Made by a program: the position numbers and the translations under genes. From assembly GCF_008831285.2 (NCBI RefSeq), contig NC_045138.2:12972571-13036570 (forward strand): DNA of 64,000 nucleotides, written 5' to 3'. Under the pieces are notes generated by a model that made no database searches, was not told where the DNA came from, and was given only the letters and a program-made list of their open reading frames with translations. This stretch comes from Nymphaea colorata (taxonomy: Eukaryota; Streptophyta; Magnoliopsida; Nymphaeales; Nymphaeaceae). The stretch's first letter is position 1. Every line of letters begins with the position of its first letter. Shown here piece after piece: positions 35,354 through 47,530 of the stretch.

Positions 35354-38300
35354 GTGTCTGTAATCTGAAGGCTTCTTTACTTCACCTTTTAGTTTGCGGG
35401 TAAGTACTAAAAAGTAAAACTACTAAATTGCATCAGGGCTTGTCCTGAATTTAGGGGTTGCGAGGATGCCAGAAGTCAGCCCGAATTTCGACCTTCAGTT
35501 TGAGGAATAGATTGAATAGAAAATCTTGGAAAATTGTCATTGTTGTTTGATTGAATTTTCAGAACTATCCTTAAAACTTTGGACAAGATGAATGCTCGGT
35601 GATATCCTCTAATTAAAAAACAGCTTAATCTTGAACATTAGAGATGAATATGTTCTCTTCCTACTTTCTCCTTACGTTTATCTTGCTCTATTGTGATATA
35701 ATAAGCTGGCTCAACAAACACTAGTGAGGGGATTTAGGTGATATTGCCTTCCAAGAGGGGATTTAAGATCTCTGGTCATTTAGAGCATATAATCAGAAAT
35801 ACGTGAGGCTAGAGAGTGTAGGCGTATAATCAACTAAGGAACGAGCTGATATTCGTACATTCGTTTGACTGATTGCAGTAGATGAAATGCAATAAAGGTG
35901 TCTAAGTTGGTGCAATGCGGTTCTTAGATTAAAAAATTTGTGCTTGCTGGTTGTTATCTAACATTCTCACTTTTGAGCAACATTGAAATTGCAGGAAGGA
36001 GGAGCCTCTATGAAACCAGTGAGGACAACTTCTTTTCAGCAGTCATGCCAAACTTCAGCATGTCTCAGTAATTTTCTTTCTCTTATACCTGATTGTTTAA
36101 GAATACTTATCGACACTCCCACCCAAATGACAGGCTGAAAAATGATTTTCCATTTTCAGAACCTATTGTCAAACATGCGTTTGCTTTTTTATTATTACAG
36201 TCACTATTTTCTTCTTGTGTTTTTGTCGTTGTCTTCTCTATGCAAAATTTTGTCATGATATGAGGAATTTTTTTAGGGGTGAAAATATTTTGAGCAATCT
36301 TGCAACTCGTGCTTGTGGTTGGTGCTCACTTTTATTTTGGTGGTCTATTCTTTAGCATTGTCACACCCTCACTTCTAAGGGCTCTTTTCTTTCCAAACTT
36401 ACAGTTGCTTTTGAAGTATATGTTCCTACCTTGCTGTTATCTTTTTTTGTGAAATGATTTTGCAAGTTTCCTGATTAGGCCAACTACTCCAAAGCTTACT
36501 TTTGGGGAAAAAAAACCTTTTCGTTCCAACTATCTGTGGAACCCTTGTTCACTAAGAAGCCCATATGTACCAAGGACTTGTAGCCTCTAGGCTTTTCCTT
36601 TTTTGTAGAGGACCTTATAGGAGAGTGTAATGGAGCCTACTCTTTTACATCCCTCCAAAACCCATTACACGGGTCACTCCAGTTTCACAAACACCCTATC
36701 TATGGGGAAAAGAGAGACTCCTTATCTGGACAATGTATCATTTGATGTCGGCAGTTTTCCAAAAGTTTTTAGCCCTATATTTGTTCAAAAGGACTTTCAT
36801 GCACAATGGTATACCTTCTTTTTTTCTTAAGTATTTTTTTAAGGAGAAGGTTGAAGTTTGAAACTTTTGTTGTCAGTCAACGAGAGGTAAAACTGGAAAG
36901 ATCCTCGATGTGAACAGTGTGGGAGAATCTGATGACACTGAGGAAGTCAAAGATTAGAAAAAGCTATTAGCCTTAGCTTAGAAAAAGCTATTAGCCTTAG
37001 CAATCAAACATCTGCAAGGGTTTAGCAGGAGAATGCTATGAGAATGAAGCCCTAGTGTCCTGTAAAATCTTGGCAGGTAGCAAAATGAGAGTTGAGGGTG
37101 AGCTCGGGGCAAGTGTAGTCGTTCCTCTAGGTCAATACGTGAGAGTACTGAGAAGGCGCATAGCTGATTTGCGTCTCTCTTGCGAAATCATGTGACCTAT
37201 GAACTTTTGTCTAGTCGTGGCCTGAAGCCTTCTGAACTCGAGCAAGTAAGTCCGAGGGGTGTTCTACACCTGGTACCCTAAGGCCAACTGGTCTGGGAGC
37301 TGCCGGCCCAAAGCTCGCTACACGGGTTCAGTAGAAAGCCCAATAGGCACGATATTGCACAAGACAAAACTACACAACCACCAAAATGGTGGAGCTTCGT
37401 AGTAGCCTTTGGGGTGGTGAGGTATTTCCCTCAAAGGTGAAGGGTGGCTCAGTTAGAAAAAGAAAAAGAAAAAGAAAAAGAGCAAAATCAAAAGAAAAAT
37501 CCAAAATCAAAAGCAAAAAGAAAAAGAAAAAAAAGTGCCTGCCAAGAGATGAAAGATATGAAGGCCGAACTCTAAAGTATTGAATGAAAAAATCTTTTTC
37601 AGATGGATGATTATAGGCTAATATCTGTTCCTCTTCTATGACTTTCTATGAAATTGAGGACGATTCCTCTATGTTCATGTTTTGGAAATGGAAAGAAATC
37701 CCTTCAAGAGACTGGACAACATTGGTGCGAGATGAATCCGGACACTTAATGAATACTTCTGGTAAATGAAGGCCATATCTCCTGCACACTACGAGCACTC
37801 AAAGCCTATAGGGCAAAGAATTGAAAATTTTTTGAGCTATTTTAAAGACAAATCTTTGCAAAGGATTTTGCTACATTTGTGGCTCCTGGTTATTGGAGAA
37901 ATCTAGTTCCCTTAGGACTTGATGGATGCAGCCCTTTCATTTCCTTCTATGCTAGTCCATTCACGGAATGGATGAAACATCTCAAAGTTAGTCTACTCAT
38001 GCTAAGTGTGATGTCTTCCCCCGCTGTTCCCTAGGTTTACCTCTTGCGTTTTCCCTCTAAATTTGATCTCCAACTCTATTTTCAGCTAAGCTTCAACTTC
38101 TTCCCTCCTGCTGTATGTTGGAATCCCAGCCATGGAGTTGTCCCCTTAGGTCCTGTTTTTAGTGTCGCCCATCTTTAAACCCTAATTTTACTAGTTGTTT
38201 TCTAAACTAGGTTAAATCATGTTTTAATCTTATTTAAAATCTAGCTTCGGCCTTTGTTTTCAAATTTCATGCGTCATGTAGATCTGGCCATCTAGGCCCC

Positions 38301-40335
38301 ACGCATTCATGGATCCAATAATGAGAAGGTTTTTAAAGTATATTTTACATATTCTTAAAACCCTAAGGTGGGTTTGTGGTACTTGCCAGGTCTTGTGATC
38401 TATTTTGTTATATAAGGTTAATAACTAGATATGGTGTTGTTTGATGAATTTGTGGAGATTGATGAATTTGTTTAAGTGCTACTTGAGCATTTAACGAAAC
38501 AGCAGAGCACTCGCTGTCTTTTTTGTGCATGTACTTTGCAAAAATATACTTCTCAGTCTTATGAAGCAACAAGGCCCAAGTATCATGTACAACTGAAGCT
38601 GTTATGCACATTTAGTTGCTTTTCAACTCACATCGGTTACTTCTTTCATTTTGTTTTCAGGATTGTTTTTCCTGCCATGAAGTTTCATCAAATCTTGGAA
38701 TATCAATTTTTTATTCTTCAAGATATATAGCGGAAAATGTAGCATGAAGTCGTTGAGTTGGTGGGAATTTTTCTAAACATGGTTGTTGTATTTCATCCGT
38801 TGATTGTTCATAATAGCAGTTATGAGTCACGTGTTTCCTCATTTTTTACTTTTAACATCTAAAAGTGGTGAGATCTTTTTTGCAAATGCCACAGGGTATC
38901 ATAAGTCATCATCGTTCTTCAGTTTCGTTTTTAATTTGTCTCTATTTTTCCTTAAGATCGAATGGCACTACTCTATTTTATTGTCTTAAATTTTCCACTC
39001 TCATTGCATGGCCTTGTGAGGTGCCTGCTTTAAGTGGAATAACAAGTTCTTCTTCAATACGAGAAGCTCAAAACGGAGTTATCATTCCAATGAATCTTTA
39101 GTTGCAGGCAATTCGATTTTTTAGTGGATTGAACTTGACATTTGACATAGGTGGCATTCTTGTCTTGAGGGCTGAAGGTCGTGAGAGGGCCTCATGTACC
39201 TGCCATATTCCATTGCTGTTGAAAGCTATGAATTTGGGCCTATACGTGATTGTGATTAGTATTTTCAATTTAGGTTATCATGTATCTTTTAGGGACCTAG
39301 TATGAGGGAGCTAACCAAAAGACCTCTGAAACATTCTGATTGAATCTCCACAAATTGAAAGCACGTTCCTTTTCACAATCTAGTTTTTAACTAAAGAGGC
39401 ACAAACGTGTTCAAATTTTTTGAATGGATCCTGGATAATTGAACAAACACAGGTCCTTATGCTGCTGTAAAACTGTGGGTGCTAACTATACAAAATGCTG
39501 GTTTCTTTGGCAATATTTTCTGTAGATTCTGTATTATAAATTTTTGCTGCACAACTTATTGTTGGAAAGTGTCAATGTCCAAGGATGTCATGCACGATCT
39601 ACTGTCAACACCATCTATTTCTACTAGCACACCTGACATAGAAATTTCAAGTCTTGTGGAGTGTGGTAGCACCATTCAGAAAGCAGAAGTGTATAAGATG
39701 TAAGTGCTTAAGATATCTCATGGATCTTGCCTTTCTCATGTCTTCTGCACACTAATTGTTGGTTAACCAAGTTATTGCTGCTAACGTAAAATTCTCATTT
39801 TGTTGTTTCCACTTTCTTTCACAAATCCATTGCATTTATTTGATATCTGTAGTGTCATTTCTTGTACTTTGAGCTCCCATGCTGGTCCTAATGTCCTTTC
39901 TTGTACTTTGAGCTATCATGTTGGTCCCGTTGTCGCCTACTGTACCTGGAAAGAGGAGAGTACCACTTCCACCTTTTATGGCAGGAGTAAGAAAGTTACT
40001 CTGAAAATAACTCCATGAGGGCTGCATTTTTAGCCAAATTTTCTCTTTCTTTCTTGTTACATCTCTTGTCTATCCAGGTAAAGAAAATATCTGTACAAAC
40101 TTCAAATTGTCTGAGATAAGCCTATGATGCTGATCCAAATGCTGCCCATAGCTGCAGTTTGCACTTTACACTCTAAAAGTCTATGAAACTAGGACTGCTA
40201 CTAGTGTGAACAAGCGGATCTCAAGGAAGTGCACATCCATTTTAAACATTGCATTTAGTTCCCCTTTTGCTGATTTAGTTTCACAATAGGATCAATAGAA
40301 TGCCTTTTCTCCTTGCTATGCTAGGTCCTCTCAAT
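35354..40335. repeat. Tandem unit 3 (4982 bp)
   Basis: Like unit 2 but 24 bases longer because of one internal 24-bp direct duplication. It also has private changes at about 35949 (CTAACATTC) and 38493 (TTAACGAAAC). Confidence 0.95.
36954..37001. repeat. 24-bp tandem duplication private to unit 3
   Basis: The segment TTAGAAAAAGCTATTAGC plus six more bases occurs twice in a row here and once in the other three units. It accounts exactly for the 4982 versus 4958 spacing. Confidence 0.97.
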
Positions 40336-43300
40336 GTGTCTGTAATCTGAAGGCTTCTTTACTTCACCTTTTAGTTTGCGGGTAAGTACTAAAAAGTAAA
40401 ACTACTAAATTGCATCAGGGCTTGTCCTGAATTTAGGGGTTGCGAGGATGCCAGAAGTCAGCCCGAATTTCGACCTTCAGTTTGAGGAATAGATTGAATA
40501 GAAAATCTTGGAAAATTGTCATTGTTGTTTGATTGAATTTTCAGAACTATCCTTAAAACTTTGGACAAGATGAATGCTCGGTGATATCCTCTAATTAAAA
40601 AACAGCTTAATCTTGAACATTAGAGATGAATATGTTCTCTTCCTACTTTCTCCTTACGTTTATCTTGCTCTATTGTGATATAATAAGCTGGCTCAACAAA
40701 CACTAGTGAGGGGATTTAGGTGATATTGCCTTCCAAGAGGGGATTTAAGATCTCTGGTCATTTAGAGCATATAATCAGAAATACGTGAGGCTAGAGAGTG
40801 TAGGCGTATAATCAACTAAGGAACGAGCTGATATTCGTACATTCGTTTGACTGATTGCAGTAGATGAAATGCAATAAAGGTGTCTAAGTTGGTGCAATGC
40901 GGTTCTTAGATTAAAAAATTTGTGCTTGCTGGTTGTTATCTAGCATTCTCACTTTTGAGCAACATTGAAATTGCAGGAAGGAGGAGCCTCTATGAAACCA
41001 GTGAGGACAACTTCTTTTCAGCAGTCATGCCAAACTTCAGCATGTCTCAGTAATTTTCTTTCTCTTATACCTGATTGTTTAAGAATACTTATCGACACTC
41101 CCACCCAAATGACAGGCTGAAAAATGATTTTCCATTTTCAGAACCTATTGTCAAACATGCGTTTGCTTTTTTATTATTACAGTCACTATTTTCTTCTTGT
41201 GTTTTTGTCGTTGTCTTCTCTATGCAAAATTTTGTCATGATATGAGGAATTTTTTTAGGGGTGAAAATATTTTGAGCAATCTTGCAACTCGTGCTTGTGG
41301 TTGGTGCTCACTTTTATTTTGGTGGTCTATTCTTTAGCATTGTCACACCCTCACTTCTAAGGGCTCTTTTCTTTCCAAACTTACAGTTGCTTTTGAAGTA
41401 TATGTTCCTACCTTGCTGTTATCTTTTTTTGTGAAATGATTTTGCAAGTTTCCTGATTAGGCCAACTACTCCAAAGCTTACTTTTGGGGAAAAAAAACCT
41501 TTTCGTTCCAACTATCTGTGGAACCCTTGTTCACTAAGAAGCCCATATGTACCAAGGACTTGTAGCCTCTAGGCTTTTCCTTTTTTGTAGAGGACCTTAT
41601 AGGAGAGTGTAATGGAGCCTACTCTTTTACATCCCTCCAAAACCCATTACACGGGTCACTCCAGTTTCACAAACACCCTATCTATGGGGAAAAGAGAGAC
41701 TCCTTATCTGGACAATGTATCATTTGATGTCGGCAGTTTTCCAAAAGTTTTTAGCCCTATATTTGTTCAAAAGGACTTTCATGCACAATGGTATACCTTC
41801 TTTTTTTCTTAAGTATTTTTTTAAGGAGAAGGTTGAAGTTTGAAACTTTTGTTGTCAGTCAACGAGAGGTAAAACTGGAAAGATCCTCGATGTGAACAGT
41901 GTGGGAGAATCTGATGACACTGAGGAAGTCAAAGATTAGAAAAAGCTATTAGCCTTAGCAATCAAACATCTGCAAGGGTTTAGCAGGAGAATGCTATGAG
42001 AATGAAGCCCTAGTGTCCTGTAAAATCTTGGCAGGTAGCAAAATGAGAGTTGAGGGTGAGCTCGGGGCAAGTGTAGTCGTTCCTCTAGGTCAATACGTGA
42101 GAGTACTGAGAAGGCGCATAGCTGATTTGCGTCTCTCTTGCGAAATCATGTGACCTATGAACTTTTGTCTAGTCGTGGCCTGAAGCCTTCTGAACTCGAG
42201 CAAGTAAGTCCGAGGGGTGTTCTACACCTGGTACCCTAAGGCCAACTGGTCTGGGAGCTGCCGGCCCAAAGCTCGCTACACGGGTTCAGTAGAAAGCCCA
42301 ATAGGCACGATATTGCACAAGACAAAACTACACAACCACCAAAATGGTGGAGCTTCGTAGTAGCCTTTGGGGTGGTGAGGTATTTCCCTCAAAGGTGAAG
42401 GGTGGCTCAGTTAGAAAAAGAAAAAGAAAAAGAAAAAGAGCAAAATCAAAAGAAAAATCCAAAATCAAAAGCAAAAAGAAAAAGAAAAAAAAGTGCCTGC
42501 CAAGAGATGAAAGATATGAAGGCCGAACTCTAAAGTATTGAATGAAAAAATCTTTTTCAGATGGATGATTATAGGCTAATATCTGTTCCTCTTCTATGAC
42601 TTTCTATGAAATTGAGGACGATTCCTCTATGTTCATGTTTTGGAAATGGAAAGAAATCCCTTCAAGAGACTGGACAACATTGGTGCGAGATGAATCCGGA
42701 CACTTAATGAATACTTCTGGTAAATGAAGGCCATATCTCCTGCACACTACGAGCACTCAAAGCCTATAGGGCAAAGAATTGAAAATTTTTTGAGCTATTT
42801 TAAAGACAAATCTTTGCAAAGGATTTTGCTACATTTGTGGCTCCTGGTTATTGGAGAAATCTAGTTCCCTTAGGACTTGATGGATGCAGCCCTTTCATTT
42901 CCTTGTATGCTAGTCCATTCACGGAATGGATGAAACATCTCAAAATTAGTCTACTCATGCTAAGTGTGATGTCTTCCCCCGCTGTTCCCTAGGTTTACCT
43001 CTTGCGTTTTCCCTCTAAATTTGATCTCCAACTCTATTTTCAGCTAAGCTTCAACTTCTTCCCTCCTGCTGTATGTTGGAATCCCAGCCATGGAGTTGTC
43101 CCCTTAGGTCCTGTTTTTAGTGTCGCCCATCTTTAAACCCTAATTTTACTAGTTGTTTTCTAAACTAGGTTAAATCATGTTTTAATCTTATTTAAAATCT
43201 AGCTTCGGCCTTTGTTTTCAAATTTCATGCGTCATGTAGATCTGGCCATCTAGGCTCCATGCATTCATGGATCCAATAATGAGAAGGTTTTTAAAGTATA

Positions 43301-43998
43301 TTTTACATATTCTTAAAACCCTAAGGTGGGTTTGTGGTACTTGCCAGGTCTTGTGATCTATTTTGTTATATAAGGTTAATAACTAGATATGGTGTTGTTT
43401 GATGAATTTGTGGAGATTGATGAATTTGTTTAAGTGCTACTTGAGCATTTAGCGAAACAGCAGAGCACTCGCTGTCTTTTTTGTGCATGTACTTTGCAAA
43501 AATATACTTCTCAGTCTTATGAAGCAACAAGGCCCAAGTATCATGTACAACTGAAGCTGTTATGCACATTTAGTTGCTTTTCAACTCACACCGGTTACTT
43601 CTTTCATTTTGTTTTCAGGATTGTTTTTCCTGCCATGAAGTTTCATCAAATCTTGGAATATCAATTTTTTATTCTTCAAGATATATAGCGGAAAATGTAG
43701 CATGAAGTCGTTGAGTTGGTGGGAATTTTTCTAAACATGGTTGTTGTATTTCATCCGTTGATTGTTCATAATAGCAGTTATGAGTCACGTGTTTCCTCAT
43801 TTTTTACTTTTAACATCTAAAAGTGGTGAGATCTTTTTTGCAAATGCCACAGGGTATCATAACTCATCATCGTTCTTCAGTTTCGTTTTTAATTTGTCTC
43901 TATTTTTCCTTAAGATCGAATGGCACTACTCTATTTTATTGTCTTAAATTTTCCACTCTCATCGAATGGCACTACTCTCTGCTTTAAGTGGAATAAAT
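40336..43998. repeat. Tandem unit 4, truncated and mosaic (about 3660 bp)
   Basis: Its left part carries the unit 2/3 variants (AGGATGCC, GACACTCCC, GTAATGGAG) and its right part the unit 1 variants (CAAAATTAGTC, GGCTCCATGC, CACACCGG). The switch lies between about 41940 and 42945. It ends after TTTTCCACTCTCAT, where a 16-base piece, CGAATGGCACTACTCT, copied from about 40 bases upstream is inserted before the text resumes for some 18 bases and then leaves the unit. Confidence 0.93.
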
Positions 43999-45468
43999 AC
44001 AAGTAAAACCATGACAGTGCAGATCTTGCGAAGATTTTGAGGGTGCGAACATTTTACCCATGTAGCTTCTAATGGATTGAATACGATATACTATTAACCA
44101 TATATGTTTTTTCTTGGCTTTGCATAGACGGTTTCACCGCCCATTGGTGAACCGGAGGGAGTGGCTTGCGCGTCGGGGTCCCGCCAGATGTAGAGGGTTT
44201 AAAGTGGATTTGCGATGGGGCCAGCTCCTTCCGTATTAGGTAGCCGGAAAGCATCCCAAAGAGCGTGCTCCATCCTCTCCTTCCCGTTTTCTTCTTGATT
44301 TATGGCGGTTTCTCGTTCTTGATATTATGGCGCCTAAAAGGGAAAAGCCGACTGCGTCGTCGATTACAGAAAGAAATGTCACCCACGCAGCAGGGCAAAG
44401 CAGGGCAATGCTTCTACGTCCGGCGATGAGAAGATGGTGTGGCGGCGTTTCATCGGTGTGGGCGGAAAAGGACTGTCCGCTATCTCGGTTCTCACTCATG
44501 GCAGGCAAGATACACTCACTCCCTGCTCTTGTTTGCTGGGCTTGATACATCTCTATCTCTCTCACTTTTGAGGGCGTCCGTTCCCGTCCTCCTTTGACCG
44601 GCAGCCATCGCCGGTGTGTGATGGTTGTTCGAAGCCCTCTCCACCCTTCAATTGTCTTTGTTTGTTGTTTCCTATTGGGGTTTCTCTATAGTCCGTGGGG
44701 TTTATCATTTCAGGCTGGGGTCTTTCATTTAGGCACTGGGCTGGGGTCTTTCATTTAGGCACTGGGCTGGGGTTTTCTTTGAGGTTTTGGTTGGGTTCTT
44801 CCGTCGAGGTTGTTGCTGGTTTTTAACATTTGGTTCGCCATTGGGTCGGATGCTTTGGTCACCACTTGGGTCGCCGCTTTCGCTTTTGGTTAGTCCACCG
44901 CTTGGGTCCCTGCTGGTTCTGTTGTGGGTCACCGCTTAGGTCGTTGCTGTCGTTCTTACTGGGTCTACCGCCTTCCGTCGTCCCTTAGGTTGCTGTTGGG
45001 TCTGCCACTTGTGTCACTCTTGACATCTATCGCTTGGGCATGCCGTTTTGTTGATCTTGCTGCTGAGTCGCGACAACCGCTTCAGATTGCTGCTAGATCG
45101 CCATTATCGTCTTTGGGTTTGTTGCTGGGCCGTCACTGTCGAGATCGGCTATTCAAATTCCAACCAGCCCGTCCACAGAGATTGGGTGTTTTGTCAGGTA
45201 TTGCTGTTGGGTCTCTTCTGGTAACGATTTGGCTGCTGGGTTCTTCCTGTTTCCTTCTTGAATGACAATGCTTTTTATCTATGTGTTTGCAATATCAGCT
45301 TTGAACATTAAATTTCTCATGGATGGGGAAGGTGGGCGTTCAAGCTGTTGGGCATTCTGCAACATGCCTGATACTCACGATTTACTGCCTCATTTCTGTT
45401 TGGTTTGTTGGTGGTCTCACTGCATAATAGTGCCAACCAGGTCAGCGTGTTTTTATCCTAAAGTGCTA
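43999..45468. other. GC-richer unique stretch with uncertain exon and degenerate repeats
   Basis: From about 44130 to 45260 the composition becomes GC-rich. An open frame from an ATG at 44327 (MAPKREKPTASSITERN..., 72 codons) could be a first exon but matches no family I know. From about 44830 to 45260 many short variants of TTGGGTCGCCGCTT recur at irregular spacing, a degenerate minisatellite. The long open frame across it (44924-45265) is a by-product. Confidence 0.4.
44715..44780. repeat. 26-bp tandem repeat, about 2.4 copies
   Basis: The unit CTGGGGTCTTTCATTTAGGC plus six bases occurs at 44715 and 44741, with a partial third copy at 44767. Confidence 0.9.
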
Positions 45469-46596
45469 CGTTCTATCTTCTGCATGTAGTTTCTTTTCTA
45501 TACGATTATATGCTATATTTCTATTTTTTGTTTGAATCTAGTCTGGGCATATTGTTTTTTCGTTTAGGTGTCTCTTACTGTTGGACACGTACATCTCATG
45601 TTTAGTAAGTCTTGAATAAAGTGGATATTTGGGTGGAGAAGTTATGCAGAAAATTAGTAAAACTTGTTTCATATAAAGGTGAAAAGAAGCTGATGAAATT
45701 TGCATGGTGTTCAAACTACATGCGGTAAAACATATTTGGAAATTGAGTCACAAAAGGGAGGTTAAGCCATTTTGTGAAACTAAGTTGCTAAAGCCGATGG
45801 AATATTATTTTATCTTGGAATATCCCTGACGGTTCAAATAAAACCATGAAGGGATTGCCCTCAAACACCTGCAGTGGTTGCACTGACACTCTGACAGTAC
45901 ATCTTGCATGTGCAGTTTGTGTTTTTCTCTGTAAGCTAATGGATACAAATTGGTTAATTCATATCCTTCAAGGCTTTTAGACTCATTCTTAGAAATTTTT
46001 AGGTGTCTCTGGGCATATTGTTTTTTCTGAATGTAGGTGTTTCTGGGCATATTGTTTTTACGTTCTATCTTCTGCATGTAGTTTCTTTTCTATACGATTA
46101 TATGCTATATTTCTATTTTTTGTTTGAATCTAGTCTGGGCATATTGTTTTTTCTGAATGTAGGTGTCTCTTACTGTTGGACACGTACATCTCATGTTTAG
46201 TAAGTCTTGAATAAAGTGGATATTTGGGTGGAGAAGTTATGCAGAAAATTAGTAAAACTTGTTTCATATAAAGGTGAAAAGAAGCTGATGAAATTTGCAT
46301 GGTGTTCAAACTACATGCGGTAAAACATATTTGGAAATTGAGTCACAAAAGGGAGGTTAAGCCATTTTGTGAAACTAAGTTGCTAAAGCCGATGGAATAT
46401 TATTTTATCTTGGAATATCCCTGACGGTTCAAATAAAACCATGAAGGGATTGCCCTCAAACACCTGCAGTGGTTGCACTGACACTCTGACAGTACATCTT
46501 GCATGTGCAGTTTGTGTTTTTCTCTGTAAGCTAATGGATACAAATTGGTTAATTCATATCCTTCAAGGCTTTTAGACTCATTCTTAGAAATTTTTA
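45469..46596. repeat. Direct duplication of about 535 bp, 592-bp spacing
   Basis: The block 45469-46001 recurs at 46061-46596 with very few changes. The 59-base spacer is itself made of repeats of TCTGGGCATATTGTTTTT that also occur inside the block. No coding content was recognised. Confidence 0.93.
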
Positions 46597-46976
46597 ATGT
46601 ATATTCAACTTCTGTTCAGAATTGTGCATTTTTTATTCTTATTGACACCCATTGCATTAATATATTGGAGGAATGGTATGTTGTCATTGTTGTTTATGGT
46701 ACTGACTTTATAATGAGATATTGTCAACATGGACAAAAGAAGTGTTGGCTTATCATTTATCAGCTAAAATTAATGCTTATGATACTGGTTATCTTTCCTG
46801 AGTAAAAGGAATAATCATCTATTCAATTCTTATATTGTCAATTTTTTTCATAATCACTCATGACCTAAGGTTTTCAAGACTTGGGTTCCCAATTTCTTGG
46901 TAGTTTGGTTTTTCTGAAGGCCATATGCATGCTCTCTCTATAGCTACTTGGTATCTCTAATATTAGAGCTTGATTT
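46597..46976. other. Gene-free spacer
   Basis: AT-rich DNA with an 86-codon open frame (from 46545) and no recognisable motif. Confidence 0.5.
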
Positions 46977-47144
46977 TTGATATTTAGTTATAGAATTTAA
47001 TTTGTCGTTGCATGAGGAAGACTGTGTGAAGCATGGCCACTTTTATGGTTTTCTGAATTTTTGATATTTAGTTATAGAATTTAATTTGTCGTTGCATGAG
47101 GAAGATTGTGTGAAGCCTGGCCTCTTTTATGGTTTTCTGTTTTT
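46977..47144. repeat. 84-bp direct duplication
   Basis: GATATTTAGTTATAGAATTT and the following bases occur at about 46979 and 47063. The two copies differ at a few sites, for example AAGACTGTG versus AAGATTGTG. Confidence 0.92.
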
Positions 47145-47289
47145 CATTCAACTGGAAAATGTAATTAGATGTTGTTTTAAACATGGTCTAGACTTGGGTT
47201 AATATTAGAAAATTCACATCCACATTCAAAATATACATTCGACATCTTAGAGCGGATAAGGTGAGATCTATGTTCCAGCTGGTTGTTCA

Positions 47290-47530
47290 AAATCTTGAGT
47301 CCAACATCCCAGACCGGATCAGGTGAGACCTCTGATCTTGACCGTTTTTTCGAAATCCCAAATCCAACATCCCAAACCGGATTGGATGAGACCTCTAATC
47401 TGTATCATATATATATTGAAAATCTTGAATCCAACATCCCAGACCAGATCAGGTGAGACCTCTGATCTCGACCATTGGTCGAAATCCCAAATCCAACATC
47501 CCAAACCGGATTGGATGAGACCTCTAATCC
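47290..47530. repeat. Submonomer cluster (60-68 bp) inside the satellite unit
   Basis: Four consecutive submonomers alternate between two types: type A (GACCGGATCAGGTGAGACCT...CTGATC) and type B (AACCGGATTGGATGAGACCT...CTAATC). More diverged members lie just outside (about 47250, 47550 and 47625) and a second small group lies near 48030-48130. The same arrangement recurs in the later units, with losses in the second and third. Confidence 0.9.

Larger units (their letters stand above)
25438..43998. repeat. Head-to-tail tandem array of a 4958-bp unit, 3.7 copies
   Basis: The text GTGTCTGTAATCTGAAGG starts units at 25438, 30396, 35354 and 40336 (spacings 4958, 4958 and 4982). The copies differ by only scattered single bases, so the amplification is recent. 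The left edge is sharp: the bases before 25438 (TTTGTATG) differ from those before the later units (CTCTCAAT). The right edge is a scrambled breakpoint near 43963-43998. No long reading frame lies in the unit. The best open frames are 60-84 codons and match no family I know. Each unit carries one exon-like 24-codon stretch and a lysine-rich AAAAAG simple repeat. Confidence 0.97.

Noticed and set aside
44924-45265. 113-codon frame rich in Leu/Gly/Arg as a membrane protein
   Set aside because: It reads through a degenerate TTGGGTCGCC-type minisatellite, and other frames are similarly open.
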